From assembly GCA_023252155.1 (NCBI GenBank), contig JAHEXJ010000010.1:1-40509 (forward strand): a DNA stretch of 40,509 bases. Direction: 5' to 3'. The notes beneath the pieces are model-generated. The model was not told where the DNA came from, did not search any database, and saw only the letters and a list, made by a program, of their open reading frames with translations. Made by a program: the position numbers and the translations under genes. This document shows positions 25,508-33,643 of this stretch, one piece after another. Each line of letters starts with the position of its first letter. The stretch's first letter is position 1. This DNA is from Actinomycetes bacterium. GTDB taxonomy: Bacteria > Actinomycetota > Actinomycetes > Nanopelagicales > Nanopelagicaceae.

Positions 25508-27525
25508 CGGCGTGCCGTTGGAACGAGAAGCAAGATGACAAGGAGAGTTATGAAACTGTAAAGCAGATAGATCGAGATTCTTCCTTGCTGCAATCGACCT
25601 ACTTTTGCCGAGACGTACTCAGTCGCGCGGGCTATGGGCATGTATATGCCCTCCCAGAATTTGTCACTGACAGCCACGCTGTACTCCGGTTCGGTGTCCT
25701 CCGGCTTGGGCAGATGGCGTTCGAGATGGAAAAACGGTTCGAAGATTTGTCGAATCGGTTGCCCATAGCCTTCAGCAGTATCTTGCATCCGAGAATTTCT
25801 CCAAGGATGTCCCCCGCCCCAAGGTGCAGATCGACGCAAACGTGCGTGGTAGAAAAGACGGACAAGAACAAATGCCACAGCGCATGCGGCCATGACTCCA
25901 AAGAGGAAATACAACGGACCATAACTGGCGCGAGCAATGGATGTTGGAGTAACCAACCACCAACCGTTAGCACTCGCATTATGTGCAATCCCATCTCCGA
26001 CCAGACCTCTTGTCACGGGATCGATGAGATGTATGACCGAGTTCGGCGCTACGCCAAGGCCGATGCTCAAAATGGCCAACCAACCCATCCCGATTTTCTC
26101 GAACTTGCCGGCGTCGTGAGCCTGACTGAGTTTCTCTTCTCGTGGCTGACCAAGAAAAATAACGCCGAAAAATTTCACCATTGCGTAACCAGCAAGTGCG
26201 GCAGTCAGTGCGATGGATGCAGTAGCAATCGGTATGAGCATGTTGAGGAATGGCTGTGGCAAGCCTGGAGTAAACAAGAAGCTCTGAAGTAGTAGCCACT
26301 CAGAAACGAAGCCAGAAAACGGTGGTAACCCTGAACTTGCAAGTACCCCAATCAACGCAAGCCAAGCGACCCACGGCATGAAACGGATCAATCCGCCAAG
26401 CCTTCCCAAGTTTCTCTCTCCGGTCGCATGCAGAACCGATCCGGTGGTCAAGAAGAGCAAGCTCTTGAAGAACGCGTGCCCTGCAACGTGATACAGACAA
26501 GCTGTTAGAGCAAGGGCAGCAAGGGCGTTCATTCCGTAAGAACGGAAGAGAAGAGCCAGCCCCATCGCCGCAAAGAGCAAGCCGATATTTTCAATTGATG
26601 AGTAAGCAAGCAATCTTTTCATCTCGACTTGTACGGCCGCGAACACAACCCCGAAAATGGCAGTGATAAGCCCAAGGGCGAGCATCACTACGCCCCACCA
26701 CCAGATATGAAGATGAAGCAGATCGAAGCAAACTCGTAGCAATCCATATATCGCCATCTTCAGCATTACACCGCTCATCAATGCCGAAACGGGAGACGGT
26801 GCGGCAGGATGGGCTTCAGGCAGCCAGATATGCAGAGGAAGGATGCCCGCCTTCGCACCAAAACCGAAAATAGCAAGTAGGAATGCGGCAGAGGCCCAAA
26901 AGGATGAAAGATTCTGGGCCCTCATATTTGCAAAGGTGTAGTCGCCCGTGTTGGCCTGAAGCACGCCGAAACACAGCAGTATGGCGATTGCTCCAATATG
27001 GGCGATGAGAAGATAGAGAAAACCTGCCGCACGAATCTTCGGAAGTCGATGATTTGCTGTAACTAAGAAATAGGAGGTAAGGGCCATGCTTTCCCACGCG
27101 ACCATGAAGGAGTAGGCATCGTCAGCGAGTAATACCAGAGCCATGCTCGCTAGAAAGAAATGGAACTCAAGGCACAGGAGTCCGGGCGCAGTTCCCTCAC
27201 CGTTGCGGAAATATCCAGCGGCAAAAATTGAGATACCAAAACTCGCCAGACCGATGATTACAAGGAAGAAGGCCGAGAGCGCGTCAAGGCGAAGATGAAA
27301 AGGAAGGGATGGCAATCCAAGGGCCAACTGCTTGCTCTCTACCCGCCCGCTGACAAGGGCCCGCGCCGCGGCATAGGCGAGGATCAAACCGCCGACGGCG
27401 CCGAGCGGGAAAAATACTCTGGCTACCAAGGCAAATTTATGAAGAGCGACAATCCCAAGGAGCCCCAAGGCAATCCAGGCGCCAATTATCCAGAGCACCC
27501 AATCAATTGTCATTATATTCAACAT
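25504..27525 (-). CDS. hyfB: HyfB-like large Mrp-antiporter-type membrane subunit
   Basis: This 673-aa subunit resembles HyfB/HycC and NuoL in having an antiporter-like core and a longer C-terminal region. GAKAGILPLHIWLPEAHPAAPSPVSALMSG and EMKRLLAYSSIENIG carry the conserved channel residues, and VAWESMALTSYFLV the conserved Glu. A C-terminal helix with a positively charged loop (WGGGHPWRNSR) precedes a final membrane segment. The start is ATG 27525, with AGGA just upstream; ATG 27513 is possible. It is the first Hyf-like gene, 47 bases after the SDR gene, with its own -10 element in the gap. Confidence 0.92.
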   Translation of the reverse strand: MLNIMTIDWVLWIIGAWIALGLLGIVALHKFALVARVFFPLGAVGGLILAYAAARALVSGRVESKQLALGLPSLPFHLRLDALSAFFLVIIGLASFGISIFAAGYFRNGEGTAPGLLCLEFHFFLASMALVLLADDAYSFMVAWESMALTSYFLVTANHRLPKIRAAGFLYLLIAHIGAIAILLCFGVLQANTGDYTFANMRAQNLSSFWASAAFLLAIFGFGAKAGILPLHIWLPEAHPAAPSPVSALMSGVMLKMAIYGLLRVCFDLLHLHIWWWGVVMLALGLITAIFGVVFAAVQVEMKRLLAYSSIENIGLLFAAMGLALLFRSYGMNALAALALTACLYHVAGHAFFKSLLFLTTGSVLHATGERNLGRLGGLIRFMPWVAWLALIGVLASSGLPPFSGFVSEWLLLQSFLFTPGLPQPFLNMLIPIATASIALTAALAGYAMVKFFGVIFLGQPREEKLSQAHDAGKFEKIGMGWLAILSIGLGVAPNSVIHLIDPVTRGLVGDGIAHNASANGWWLVTPTSIARASYGPLYFLFGVMAACAVAFVLVRLFYHARLRRSAPWGGGHPWRNSRMQDTAEGYGQPIRQIFEPFFHLERHLPKPEDTEPEYSVAVSDKFWEGIYMPIARATEYVSAKVGRLQQGRISIYLLYSFITLLVILLLVPTARR

Positions 27526-27553
27526 TACGTCCTAACGTATGCTCCCTGAAGGC

Positions 27554-27559
27554 ATTATA
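27554..27559 (-). promoter_or_regulatory. Perfect -10 element ahead of the Hyf-like genes
   Basis: The minus strand reads TATAAT at 27559-27554, inside the 3' end of the SDR gene's spacer and about 29 bases before the hyfB ATG. No good -35 is seen at 17 bases. A TACGT-CCTA-ACGTA dyad lies between this element and the hyfB start and could be an operator. The complex may therefore be transcribed independently of the upstream enoyl-CoA hydratase and SDR genes. Confidence 0.45.
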
Positions 27560-27572
27560 CGTCGCACATTTC

Positions 27573-28403
27573 TCAATCGAGGAAAAAGTCCGTCAGGAAC
27601 TCTGTTGTTCCGGGAATTACTGAATATTTATCCAAATCTGTCACTCCTTCGGATGCTAGAACCTCGTCATCAATGAAGAAGTTTCCGGTGCAATCCTTGG
27701 CAGGTCGGTTCAGAATTGCATGGGCCGCATCGGCAAGAATCTCTGGCTTTCGACAAGCTGCTGTATCTATCCCTGGAATCATTGCAAGAGCCGCTGTATC
27801 AATTGCGGTCCGCGGCCAAAGTGCGTTTACCGCAATCCCTTCGCGACGAAATTCTTCAGACATTCCTAGCACGCACATGCTCATACCGTACTTGGCCATC
27901 GTGTATGCCAAATTGCTCTTGAACCATTTTGGGTTCATCGACAAAGGCGGAGACAAGTTCAAAATATGAGGGTTACGCCCTTCGTTCGCGGACTTTCGCA
28001 GATGAGGAATCGCCGCTTGAGAAGTGAGAAAGGTTCCTCGGACATTCACGTCAAACATGAGATCAAACCGCTTTGCCGGAGTTTCCTCTGTTCTGGTCAA
28101 GTTGATCGCGCTGGCATTGTTGATGAGAATGTCTAGCCCGCCGAATTCTGCAGCTGCAGACGAAATCGCTTGAGCAATCTGAGTTTCATCTCGAATATCG
28201 CACTGAATTGGGAACGCTTTGCCTCCAGCAGCACGAATTTCGTCGGCCGCGGTAAATATCGTTCCGGGCAACTTCGGGTTGATTTCTGCCGTCTTGGCTG
28301 CAATTGCCACAGATGCGCCATCTCTTGCGGCTCGTAAAGCAATCGCAAGACCAATACCTCGGGAACCCCCGGTGATAAATATTCGCTTTCCTGACAGGCT
28401 CAT
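27573..28403 (-). CDS. Short-chain dehydrogenase of the HSDL2-like group
   Basis: This 276-aa protein has the NAD(P) motif TGGSRGIG (11-18), NNAS (95-98) and the catalytic Y167-x3-K171. Ser151 in NLSPPLS is the likely catalytic Ser. The phrase NLSPPLSMNPKWF is typical of proteins like hydroxysteroid dehydrogenase-like 2, here without the C-terminal sterol carrier domain. Lipid or acyl-CoA metabolism is likely because its ATG overlaps the stop of an enoyl-CoA hydratase gene. The exact substrate is unknown. Confidence 0.85.
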   Translation of the reverse strand: MSLSGKRIFITGGSRGIGLAIALRAARDGASVAIAAKTAEINPKLPGTIFTAADEIRAAGGKAFPIQCDIRDETQIAQAISSAAAEFGGLDILINNASAINLTRTEETPAKRFDLMFDVNVRGTFLTSQAAIPHLRKSANEGRNPHILNLSPPLSMNPKWFKSNLAYTMAKYGMSMCVLGMSEEFRREGIAVNALWPRTAIDTAALAMIPGIDTAACRKPEILADAAHAILNRPAKDCTGNFFIDDEVLASEGVTDLDKYSVIPGTTEFLTDFFLD

Positions 28404-29146
28404 TTCTTCGCTCGCTTTGTCGCGAAATTCATCAGAGCGGTTTGAGCTTCGTGTGATTGCAATGCCAGAGTAAATAATTGGGCTTCGGCATTCATTACTG
28501 CCTTTACTGCCTCATACGAGCTGCTCTTCAACAACGCTTTCGTATGCAATACCGCAGTCGGAGGTTGTTGGGCGATTTTCTGGGCTATCAGTTCGGCTTG
28601 CGCCGATGCGTCATCTGCAACGAGGGTTACTAATCCCATTTCTCTCGCCTCTTCTGCACCGAAACTTTGGCCAGTAAGGAAAATATGCGAAGCGCGCTGA
28701 TACCCAACCAACTGCGGAAAGAGAAAGCTTGAACCGGCTTCAGGAACCAATCCCAGTGTGACGAAGGGCATAGAAAAATATGTCGTCCGATCGGCAACGA
28801 CCACATCGCAATGGAGCAGCATCGTGGTTCCAATCCCAATTGCCGACCCTTGTACAACGGCAATGATTGGTTTCGGAAAATCACGAAGTTGGACCAGAAA
28901 ATCAAACCCTGCAGAATCAGTTACTTCTCCCGATGCTTCGATGAAATCATTAATGTCATTGCCTGCAGTGAAATGGGGACCTTCAGCCTTGATGAAGACA
29001 CTTCTGATGCCGAAATCTCCCGCGGCCAGCCTGAGATGCTCTGCAAGGCTTGAGTACATGCCTCTTGTGAGCGCGTTCATCTTCGTTGGACGGTTAAGAG
29101 TGAGAGTCAAAACACCCCCGTCGCTTATTGCCAGGATTTCATTCAT
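28400..29146 (-). CDS. Enoyl-CoA hydratase/isomerase family protein
   Basis: This 248-aa crotonase-fold protein has the CoA/oxyanion segments HFTAGNDINDF and VQGSAIGIGTTMLLHCDVVVA. The position of the first catalytic Glu (usually AGxxEG) reads VTLGLVPEAGSSFLFP, which keeps the downstream Glu, so hydratase or isomerase activity is both possible. It lacks peroxisomal or fused domains. It is translationally coupled to the SDR gene. A TAAGAT sequence 6 bases ahead of the ATG could give a leaderless transcript. Confidence 0.85.
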   Translation of the reverse strand: MNEILAISDGGVLTLTLNRPTKMNALTRGMYSSLAEHLRLAAGDFGIRSVFIKAEGPHFTAGNDINDFIEASGEVTDSAGFDFLVQLRDFPKPIIAVVQGSAIGIGTTMLLHCDVVVADRTTYFSMPFVTLGLVPEAGSSFLFPQLVGYQRASHIFLTGQSFGAEEAREMGLVTLVADDASAQAELIAQKIAQQPPTAVLHTKALLKSSSYEAVKAVMNAEAQLFTLALQSHEAQTALMNFATKRAKK

Positions 29147-29227
29147 TTGGCAATCTTAAGGGTGGTAATGGAGAAAGTAATGTAGGACAATCTCTATCGA
29201 GTCTTCGGAGAGGCCAGGTCGAACCGG

Positions 29228-29545
29228 ATGAGCGCAGATATAACCATATTGGCGAGAGAATTAACGCCATTTGAGCGACTAGTTATGGATTTACTGTGCG
29301 AGGGCAAGTCAAATGCCGCCATCGCCCATGAGACATCCCATACTGAAAAAGTCGTTGAAAATACCGTGAGTCGCACCGCCAAGACATTTGGCATCAAAGC
29401 CGACGGTGACACCAATCTTCGAGTTCTGTTGGCGTTGGCCTATCGGACACATTACGGAGACAAAGCTTTTGAGCGACTTGGGATTGCTTGCCAGCACATG
29501 GAACTTGCTTCCGACGGAAAGTATGTCTGTACTCGTCATCTCTAA
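29228..29545 (+). CDS. Small LuxR-type helix-turn-helix protein
   Basis: This 105-aa protein is essentially a lone LuxR/GerE HTH domain: LTPFERLVMDLLCEGKSNAAIAHET followed by EKVVENTVSRTAKTFGI matches the four-helix DNA-binding fold. No receiver or sensor domain is present. Two Cys near the C-terminus (QHMELASDGKYVCTRHL contains one) are not in a known motif. It is divergent from the enoyl-CoA hydratase gene (81 bases between starts), so it may regulate that operon, the following gene, or itself. Confidence 0.8.
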   Translation: MSADITILARELTPFERLVMDLLCEGKSNAAIAHETSHTEKVVENTVSRTAKTFGIKADGDTNLRVLLALAYRTHYGDKAFERLGIACQHMELASDGKYVCTRHL

Positions 29546-29731
29546 GATCTGAGAAATATTTCTTCTTGCAAATTTCTATTTTGTAATATGAACTCTTGGC
29601 GAGCAGATAAATTTGTGATCCAGATAACCTCAGGTGACACACATAACTCGTTAACATTTATCACACTATTGCTAGGGCTGTCTCTCGCAAAAGGCTTCTA
29701 ATCTCATTGAATAGCGTGTACTAATTGCTTA

Positions 29732-29750
29732 GTTCATAAAAATAATGAAC
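29732..29750. promoter_or_regulatory. Short inverted repeat before a membrane-protein gene
   Basis: GTTCAT (29732-29737) and ATGAAC (29745-29750) pair across a 7-base AT spacer, 19 bases upstream of the ATG at 29770. This may be an operator or a leader stem. The rest of the 224-base spacer is AT-rich and also holds the perfect palindrome AGAAATATTTCT (29552-29563) just after the LuxR-type gene. Confidence 0.35.
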
Positions 29751-29769
29751 CTAAAAAGGAGAGAAAATA

Positions 29770-30351
29770 ATGAAACGTCGCACTTTTGACAAGATGCTCA
29801 CCTTGGTTGGTGTGGCCGTCAGCCTCTTTCTATTCCTCGCAGCCGGACTTCTCAATTGGGGATACACATTCACGAATAACACGGTAAAAAGCCAATTGTC
29901 GGCACAGCAGATCACGATTCCTGCCGCTACCCAGAATGCAAAGGAAGATGCAACGACAACTGCATTCTTCAAAGATAACGGTGGCAAAATCATGACAACT
30001 GGCAAGCAAGCACAGATGTACGCCGATCACTACATCGGATTCCACTTGTCTGGGATGCCAACGTACGCAGCTGCATCAACAGCAAGCAGAACCGCGGCCG
30101 GTGCGGCTTCAGCAGATCCAACTAATGCCGATCTAAAAGCAAAAGCAGATTCGGCCGCTGGAGTTGTTGACACTGTATTCAAGGGCGAATCACTTCGCGG
30201 CATGTTGCTCAACGCCTACGCATTCTGGCAGATGGGGCAAATCGCAAAGATTGGCGCCTTCGCCTCACTGGTTGGCGGACTCTTACTTCTCGGATTCTCA
30301 ATAGCCGGCTGGATACACCTTCGTCGCACTCCAGAAGACGCGACGATCTAG
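29770..30351 (+). CDS. Two-span membrane protein of unknown function
   Basis: This 193-aa protein has an N-terminal membrane segment (about 9-30), an extracytoplasmic Ala/Thr-rich domain with LSAQQITIPAATQNA and YADHYIGFHLSGMPTY, a C-terminal membrane segment (about 155-180) and a short basic tail. Similar actinobacterial proteins exist and some carry a misleading dioxygenase label; no enzyme motif is visible. A strong AAGGAGAG lies ahead of the ATG, within a 14-base leader segment shared with the 54-aa cytochrome-operon peptide. A strong terminator follows. Function unknown. Confidence 0.75.
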   Translation: MKRRTFDKMLTLVGVAVSLFLFLAAGLLNWGYTFTNNTVKSQLSAQQITIPAATQNAKEDATTTAFFKDNGGKIMTTGKQAQMYADHYIGFHLSGMPTYAAASTASRTAAGAASADPTNADLKAKADSAAGVVDTVFKGESLRGMLLNAYAFWQMGQIAKIGAFASLVGGLLLLGFSIAGWIHLRRTPEDATI

Positions 30352-30376
30352 CCCTCTACTCTCCGTGAGGGTGAAG

Positions 30377-30408
30377 AAAACGCCCCCCGATTTATCGGGG
30401 GGCGTTTT
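30377..30408. terminator. Strong rho-independent terminator
   Basis: CGCCCCCCGAT (30381-30391) pairs perfectly with ATCGGGGGGCG (30394-30404), flanked by AAAA and TTTTT. The symmetrical A and T flanks let it work in both directions, between the membrane-protein gene and the convergent ino1. Confidence 0.95.
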
Positions 30409-30423
30409 TCATGTCTTAATCTT

Positions 30424-31521
30424 CTAGCGTTCGACCTTGCCTGCGATAAATTCTTCAGTGCGAACCTGGGCAAGATCGTCGGTGTATTGAACCGGCGGAG
30501 TCTTCATAAAATAACTTGCAGGAGAAAGAAGCGCTCCGCCAATTCCGCGATCCAAACCAAGTTTGGCACAGCGAAGAGCATCAATGATTACACCTGCAGA
30601 GTTGGGCGAATCCCAGACTTCGAGCTTGTATTCGAGGTTAAGCGGGACGTCACCAAAGGCACGTCCTTCGAGGCGAACGTATGCCCACTTGCGGTCATCG
30701 AGCCAAGGAATGTAATCAGAGGGTCCGATGTGCACGTTGCGAGCTCCTAAATCATGCTCGAGTTGCGAAGTGACTGAATTGGTCTTTGAAATCTTCTTGG
30801 ACTCAAGTCGATCGCGCTCCAACATATTCTTGAAATCCATATTTCCACCAACGTTGAGTTGATAAGTGCGATCCAAATGAACGCCTCGATCCTGGAACAA
30901 TTTCGCCATGATGCGGTGAGTGATTGTCGCTCCTACTTGACTCTTGATGTCGTCACCAATGATCGGCAAGCCAGCCTTTTCGAACTTCTCGGCCCACACT
31001 GGATCTGATGCAATGAAGACCGGAAGGGCGTTAACGAATGCCACTCCCGCGTCAATTGCGCACTGGGCGTAATATTTTGCAGCAGCCTCAGATCCAACAG
31101 GCAAATAGCAGATCAGGACGTCAACGGCTTTGTCCTTAAGGGTTTGAACGATGTCGACTGGTGGCGCGTCGGACTCCGTGATGGTCTCTCGGTAATATCG
31201 GCCAAGTCCATCAAGGGTGTGACCGCGTTGAACGATGACGCCAGAATTCGGTACGTCAGCAAATTTAATGGTGTTGTTCTCGCTCGCCCAGATCGCATCC
31301 GCGAGGTCGAGACCAACCTTCTTTACATCTACGTCAAAAGCCGCAACGAACTTCACGTTGCTGATGTGGTATCCCCCAACAACGGCGTGCATCAACCCCG
31401 GAATTTCCTGGTCGACGGGTGCGTCCTTGTAATAGACAACTCCCTGAACGAGAGAGTTTGCGCAGTTGCCTACGCCGATGATTGCAACACGAATGTCGCC
31501 CTTGCCGGTTGTGATGGTCAC
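30424..31521 (-). CDS. ino1: Inositol-1-phosphate synthase
   Basis: This 365-aa enzyme converts glucose 6-phosphate to inositol 1-phosphate using bound NAD, the first step towards phosphatidylinositol and mycothiol in actinobacteria. The NAD site is [16 protein letters not shown] (residues 11-26). [25 protein letters not shown] carries the conserved Asn, Asp and Lys residues of the active site. The length matches actinobacterial Ino1. It starts at GTG with AAGGAA upstream, inside the end of padR, so the two genes are coupled. The same padR-ino1 pair occurs in mycobacteria. Confidence 0.95.
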   Translation of the reverse strand: MTITTGKGDIRVAIIGVGNCANSLVQGVVYYKDAPVDQEIPGLMHAVVGGYHISNVKFVAAFDVDVKKVGLDLADAIWASENNTIKFADVPNSGVIVQRGHTLDGLGRYYRETITESDAPPVDIVQTLKDKAVDVLICYLPVGSEAAAKYYAQCAIDAGVAFVNALPVFIASDPVWAEKFEKAGLPIIGDDIKSQVGATITHRIMAKLFQDRGVHLDRTYQLNVGGNMDFKNMLERDRLESKKISKTNSVTSQLEHDLGARNVHIGPSDYIPWLDDRKWAYVRLEGRAFGDVPLNLEYKLEVWDSPNSAGVIIDALRCAKLGLDRGIGGALLSPASYFMKTPPVQYTDDLAQVRTEEFIAGKVER

Positions 31522-31522
31522 A

Positions 31523-32059
31523 CTATTTCCTTTCGGTATTAATCATGTCTTCCAACCAGGCGATTTCGCGCTCGGCGGATTCCAAAGAATGACGTCGCCA
31601 TTCCTCGAGGTACTTATCGATGCCTACTGGTAACTTCTCTAATTCACCGCGGAGAATTTCAGCCCTCTCTTGAAGGCGACGATGACGGCCTTCAAGGATG
31701 CGAACTCGGTTGGTTCGCGATGTCGGGCCAAAGAATGCAAAACGAATTTCAAAACCTTCGTCTTCCCACGTGTCGGGGCTGACCGTGTCGGTCAATTTGG
31801 CGAAGCGCGCCTTGCCCGCTTCTGAAAGCCGATAGACGATGCGAGAGCGACGTGACAAGCCCCCGTCTTCGCTGAAGGACTCTTCAATCAAGCCGGCATC
31901 AGACATCCTGCGCAATTGCGGATAGAGAACGGAGAATGAGAGCGCACGGAAAGGGCCATAAATAGCGCTCATCCGCTTGCGAAGCTCATACCCGTGCAGA
32001 TCGTCCCTGGAGAGAAGACCCAATAGGGCGAACTCCAAGGATTCAGAGCGCGAGCGCAA
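31523..32059 (-). CDS. PadR-family transcription regulator
   Basis: This regulator (178 aa from the chosen start) has the PadR winged helix: [23 protein letters not shown], then [16 protein letters not shown], and a C-terminal helical dimerisation region from about 95. The chosen start is TTG 32059, since GGAGG lies 5 bases before it; a TTG at 32071 would contain that sequence inside the gene. Its product likely controls padR-ino1 by binding the tandem dyads directly upstream. The ligand is unknown. Confidence 0.88.
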   Translation of the reverse strand: MRSRSESLEFALLGLLSRDDLHGYELRKRMSAIYGPFRALSFSVLYPQLRRMSDAGLIEESFSEDGGLSRRSRIVYRLSEAGKARFAKLTDTVSPDTWEDEGFEIRFAFFGPTSRTNRVRILEGRHRRLQERAEILRGELEKLPVGIDKYLEEWRRHSLESAEREIAWLEDMINTERK

Positions 32060-32072
32060 GGTTGCCTCCAAC

Positions 32073-32106
32073 TATCGATTCGATATATCGATTCGATATA
32101 TCGAAT
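32073..32106. promoter_or_regulatory. Tandem palindromic operator upstream of padR-ino1
   Basis: Two exact tandem copies of TATCGATTCGATA (32073-32085, 32086-32098), each itself a perfect inverted repeat, run into a third half-site TATCGAAT. The register also creates the perfect 16-base palindrome ATTCGATATATCGAAT (32091-32106). A -35-like TTGACT reads on the minus strand at 32116-32111, so bound protein would block the padR promoter. The array sits 13 bases from the chosen padR start. Confidence 0.75.
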
Positions 32107-32170
32107 GCACAGTCAAGCGGATCTATCCGATGATGGCAAATCTGCCGATCTCGGCGTGGCGCGAGCCCAC

Positions 32171-32243
32171 TTTAAGCGGGTATGAGCGTGGAGCGCCCTA
32201 CCCTTAAAGCGCCTTCCCCGTCGGCTTAGGAGCCATTAGGGCT
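32171..32243 (+). other. Structured leader before the uracil permease gene
   Basis: TTTAA-GC-GGGTA (32171-32182) can pair with TACCCTTAAA (32199-32208). Downstream, AGCC (32231-32234) can pair either with GGCT at 32223-32226 or with GGCT at 32240-32243, giving two mutually exclusive small stems. No known riboswitch class was recognised, and no U-run follows. Control of the permease by this leader is speculative. Confidence 0.3.
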
Positions 32244-32270
32244 TATTACTACTGAGGAAGGAATTACTCG

Positions 32271-33536
32271 ATGTCCTTACTATCTTGGAAACTTCACGGC
32301 ACGGGAACAAGCATTGCTCCAGGTGAAGTTGTCTCTACGGATGAACGATTGAGTTGGCCTCGCACCATCGGCTTTGGACTCCAACATATCGCGGCGATGT
32401 TCGGAGCTACCTTCCTCGTCCCGATCATCACCGGGCTTCCACCGACAACCACTCTCTTCTTTTCAGGTATCGGCACAATGCTCTTCCTCATTATCACTCA
32501 GAATCGAGTTCCTAGTTATTTAGGCTCATCTTTTGCCTTCTTGGCGCCCATCGCCGCCGCAGTCGCTAAAGGCGGCATGGCTCAGGCACTTGGCGGAGTC
32601 ATGGTTACAGGAATTATTTTGGCGCTCATTGGTTTGATCGTTCGAGCCGCCGGAATTTCGTGGATTAACTATCTCTTGCCTCCAGTTGTCACGGGAACAA
32701 TCGTCATGGTCATCGGCCTTAACTTATCGGGAGCGGCGAAAGCGAATTTTGCTAAGGGTCCACTTGATGCAATTGTCACCCTGTCCGCCGTTGCACTCAT
32801 CGCGGCATTTTCACGCGGATTCATCGGTCGCATTAGCATCTTTGCTGGCCTTGTAATCGGTTACCTCTTCGCTCTGATTCGTGGAGATGTAGTGACAACC
32901 GGAATCCATGCTGCGAAGTGGGTTGCTTTCCCTCACTTCACAACACCGTCATTCAAGATCAGCGCGATCGTTCTATTTCTTCCGGTAGTTCTAGTCCTCA
33001 TCGCAGAAAACGTCGGTCACGTTAAGGCCGTCGCTGCCATGACCGGCAAGAACCTTGATGACCAGATGGGAATGGCACTTTTTGCAGACGGAGTCGCAAC
33101 CACATTGGCAGGTGCTGGCGGCGGTTCTGGAACGACGACATATGCCGAGAACATTGGCGTCATGGCAGCAACTCGCGTTTACTCCACGGCGGCCTACTGG
33201 ATTGCCGGACTTGGCGCGATCGTTCTTTCACTCTCACCTAAATTCGGCGCAGTCCTGCTGGCCACACCAGTTGGTGCACTTGGCGGAGTCGAGGTCGCGC
33301 TCTTCGGCATGATCGGCGTACTCGGTGCTCGAATCTGGATCGAAGGCAAAGTCAACTTCGCCGACTCCACCAACTTGATCATCGCTGCTTCAGCCTTGGT
33401 CATCGGGATCTCTGACATGGCATGGACGAAGGGCCAATACACATTCACGGGCATCGTCAATGCAACTCTCGTGGCAGTCATCGGCTACCAGGTCCTCAGC
33501 ATGATTGCCAAGGCTCGAGGCAATCGCGCCGCCTAA
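32271..33536 (+). CDS. uraA: NCS2-family uracil permease, UraA-like
   Basis: This 421-aa membrane protein with about fourteen segments belongs to the NCS2 nucleobase:proton symporters. VLIAENVGHVKAVAAMTG contains the first uracil-binding Glu, and TTTYAENIGVMAATRVYS the second, as in UraA; these motifs favour uracil over xanthine. It imports pyrimidine base for salvage. AAGGAA lies upstream of the ATG. A long inverted repeat follows the stop. Together with the NCS1 permease elsewhere in the window, the genome carries at least two nucleobase-type importers. Confidence 0.88.
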   Translation: MSLLSWKLHGTGTSIAPGEVVSTDERLSWPRTIGFGLQHIAAMFGATFLVPIITGLPPTTTLFFSGIGTMLFLIITQNRVPSYLGSSFAFLAPIAAAVAKGGMAQALGGVMVTGIILALIGLIVRAAGISWINYLLPPVVTGTIVMVIGLNLSGAAKANFAKGPLDAIVTLSAVALIAAFSRGFIGRISIFAGLVIGYLFALIRGDVVTTGIHAAKWVAFPHFTTPSFKISAIVLFLPVVLVLIAENVGHVKAVAAMTGKNLDDQMGMALFADGVATTLAGAGGGSGTTTYAENIGVMAATRVYSTAAYWIAGLGAIVLSLSPKFGAVLLATPVGALGGVEVALFGMIGVLGARIWIEGKVNFADSTNLIIAASALVIGISDMAWTKGQYTFTGIVNATLVAVIGYQVLSMIAKARGNRAA

Positions 33537-33549
33537 TCGATACTCTAGA

Positions 33550-33625
33550 AAATTAAAATGAATGGGCAAGGTTAGGCGAAGGTAATCATTTCAGAGAGCC
33601 GGCCTTGGCCCATTCATTTTAATTT
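33550..33625 (+). terminator. Long inverted repeat after uraA, probable terminator or attenuator
   Basis: AAATTAAAATGAATGGGC (33550-33567) is the exact reverse complement of 33608-33625. AAGG/CCTT extends the stem inward past one unpaired G, leaving a large loop of about 35 bases. The right arm ends ATTTTAATTT, which may serve as the U-rich exit, but no separate T-run follows. It ends 18 bases before the start of the exporter gene, so readthrough control is possible. Confidence 0.6.
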
Positions 33626-33643
33626 GGAAGATAGGATCCGTGG

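Noticed and set aside
20369-27525. Annotation as a formate hydrogenlyase or H2-evolving [NiFe] hydrogenase
   Set aside because: The four Cys that hold nickel are absent in the large subunit, and no formate dehydrogenase or maturation genes are present.
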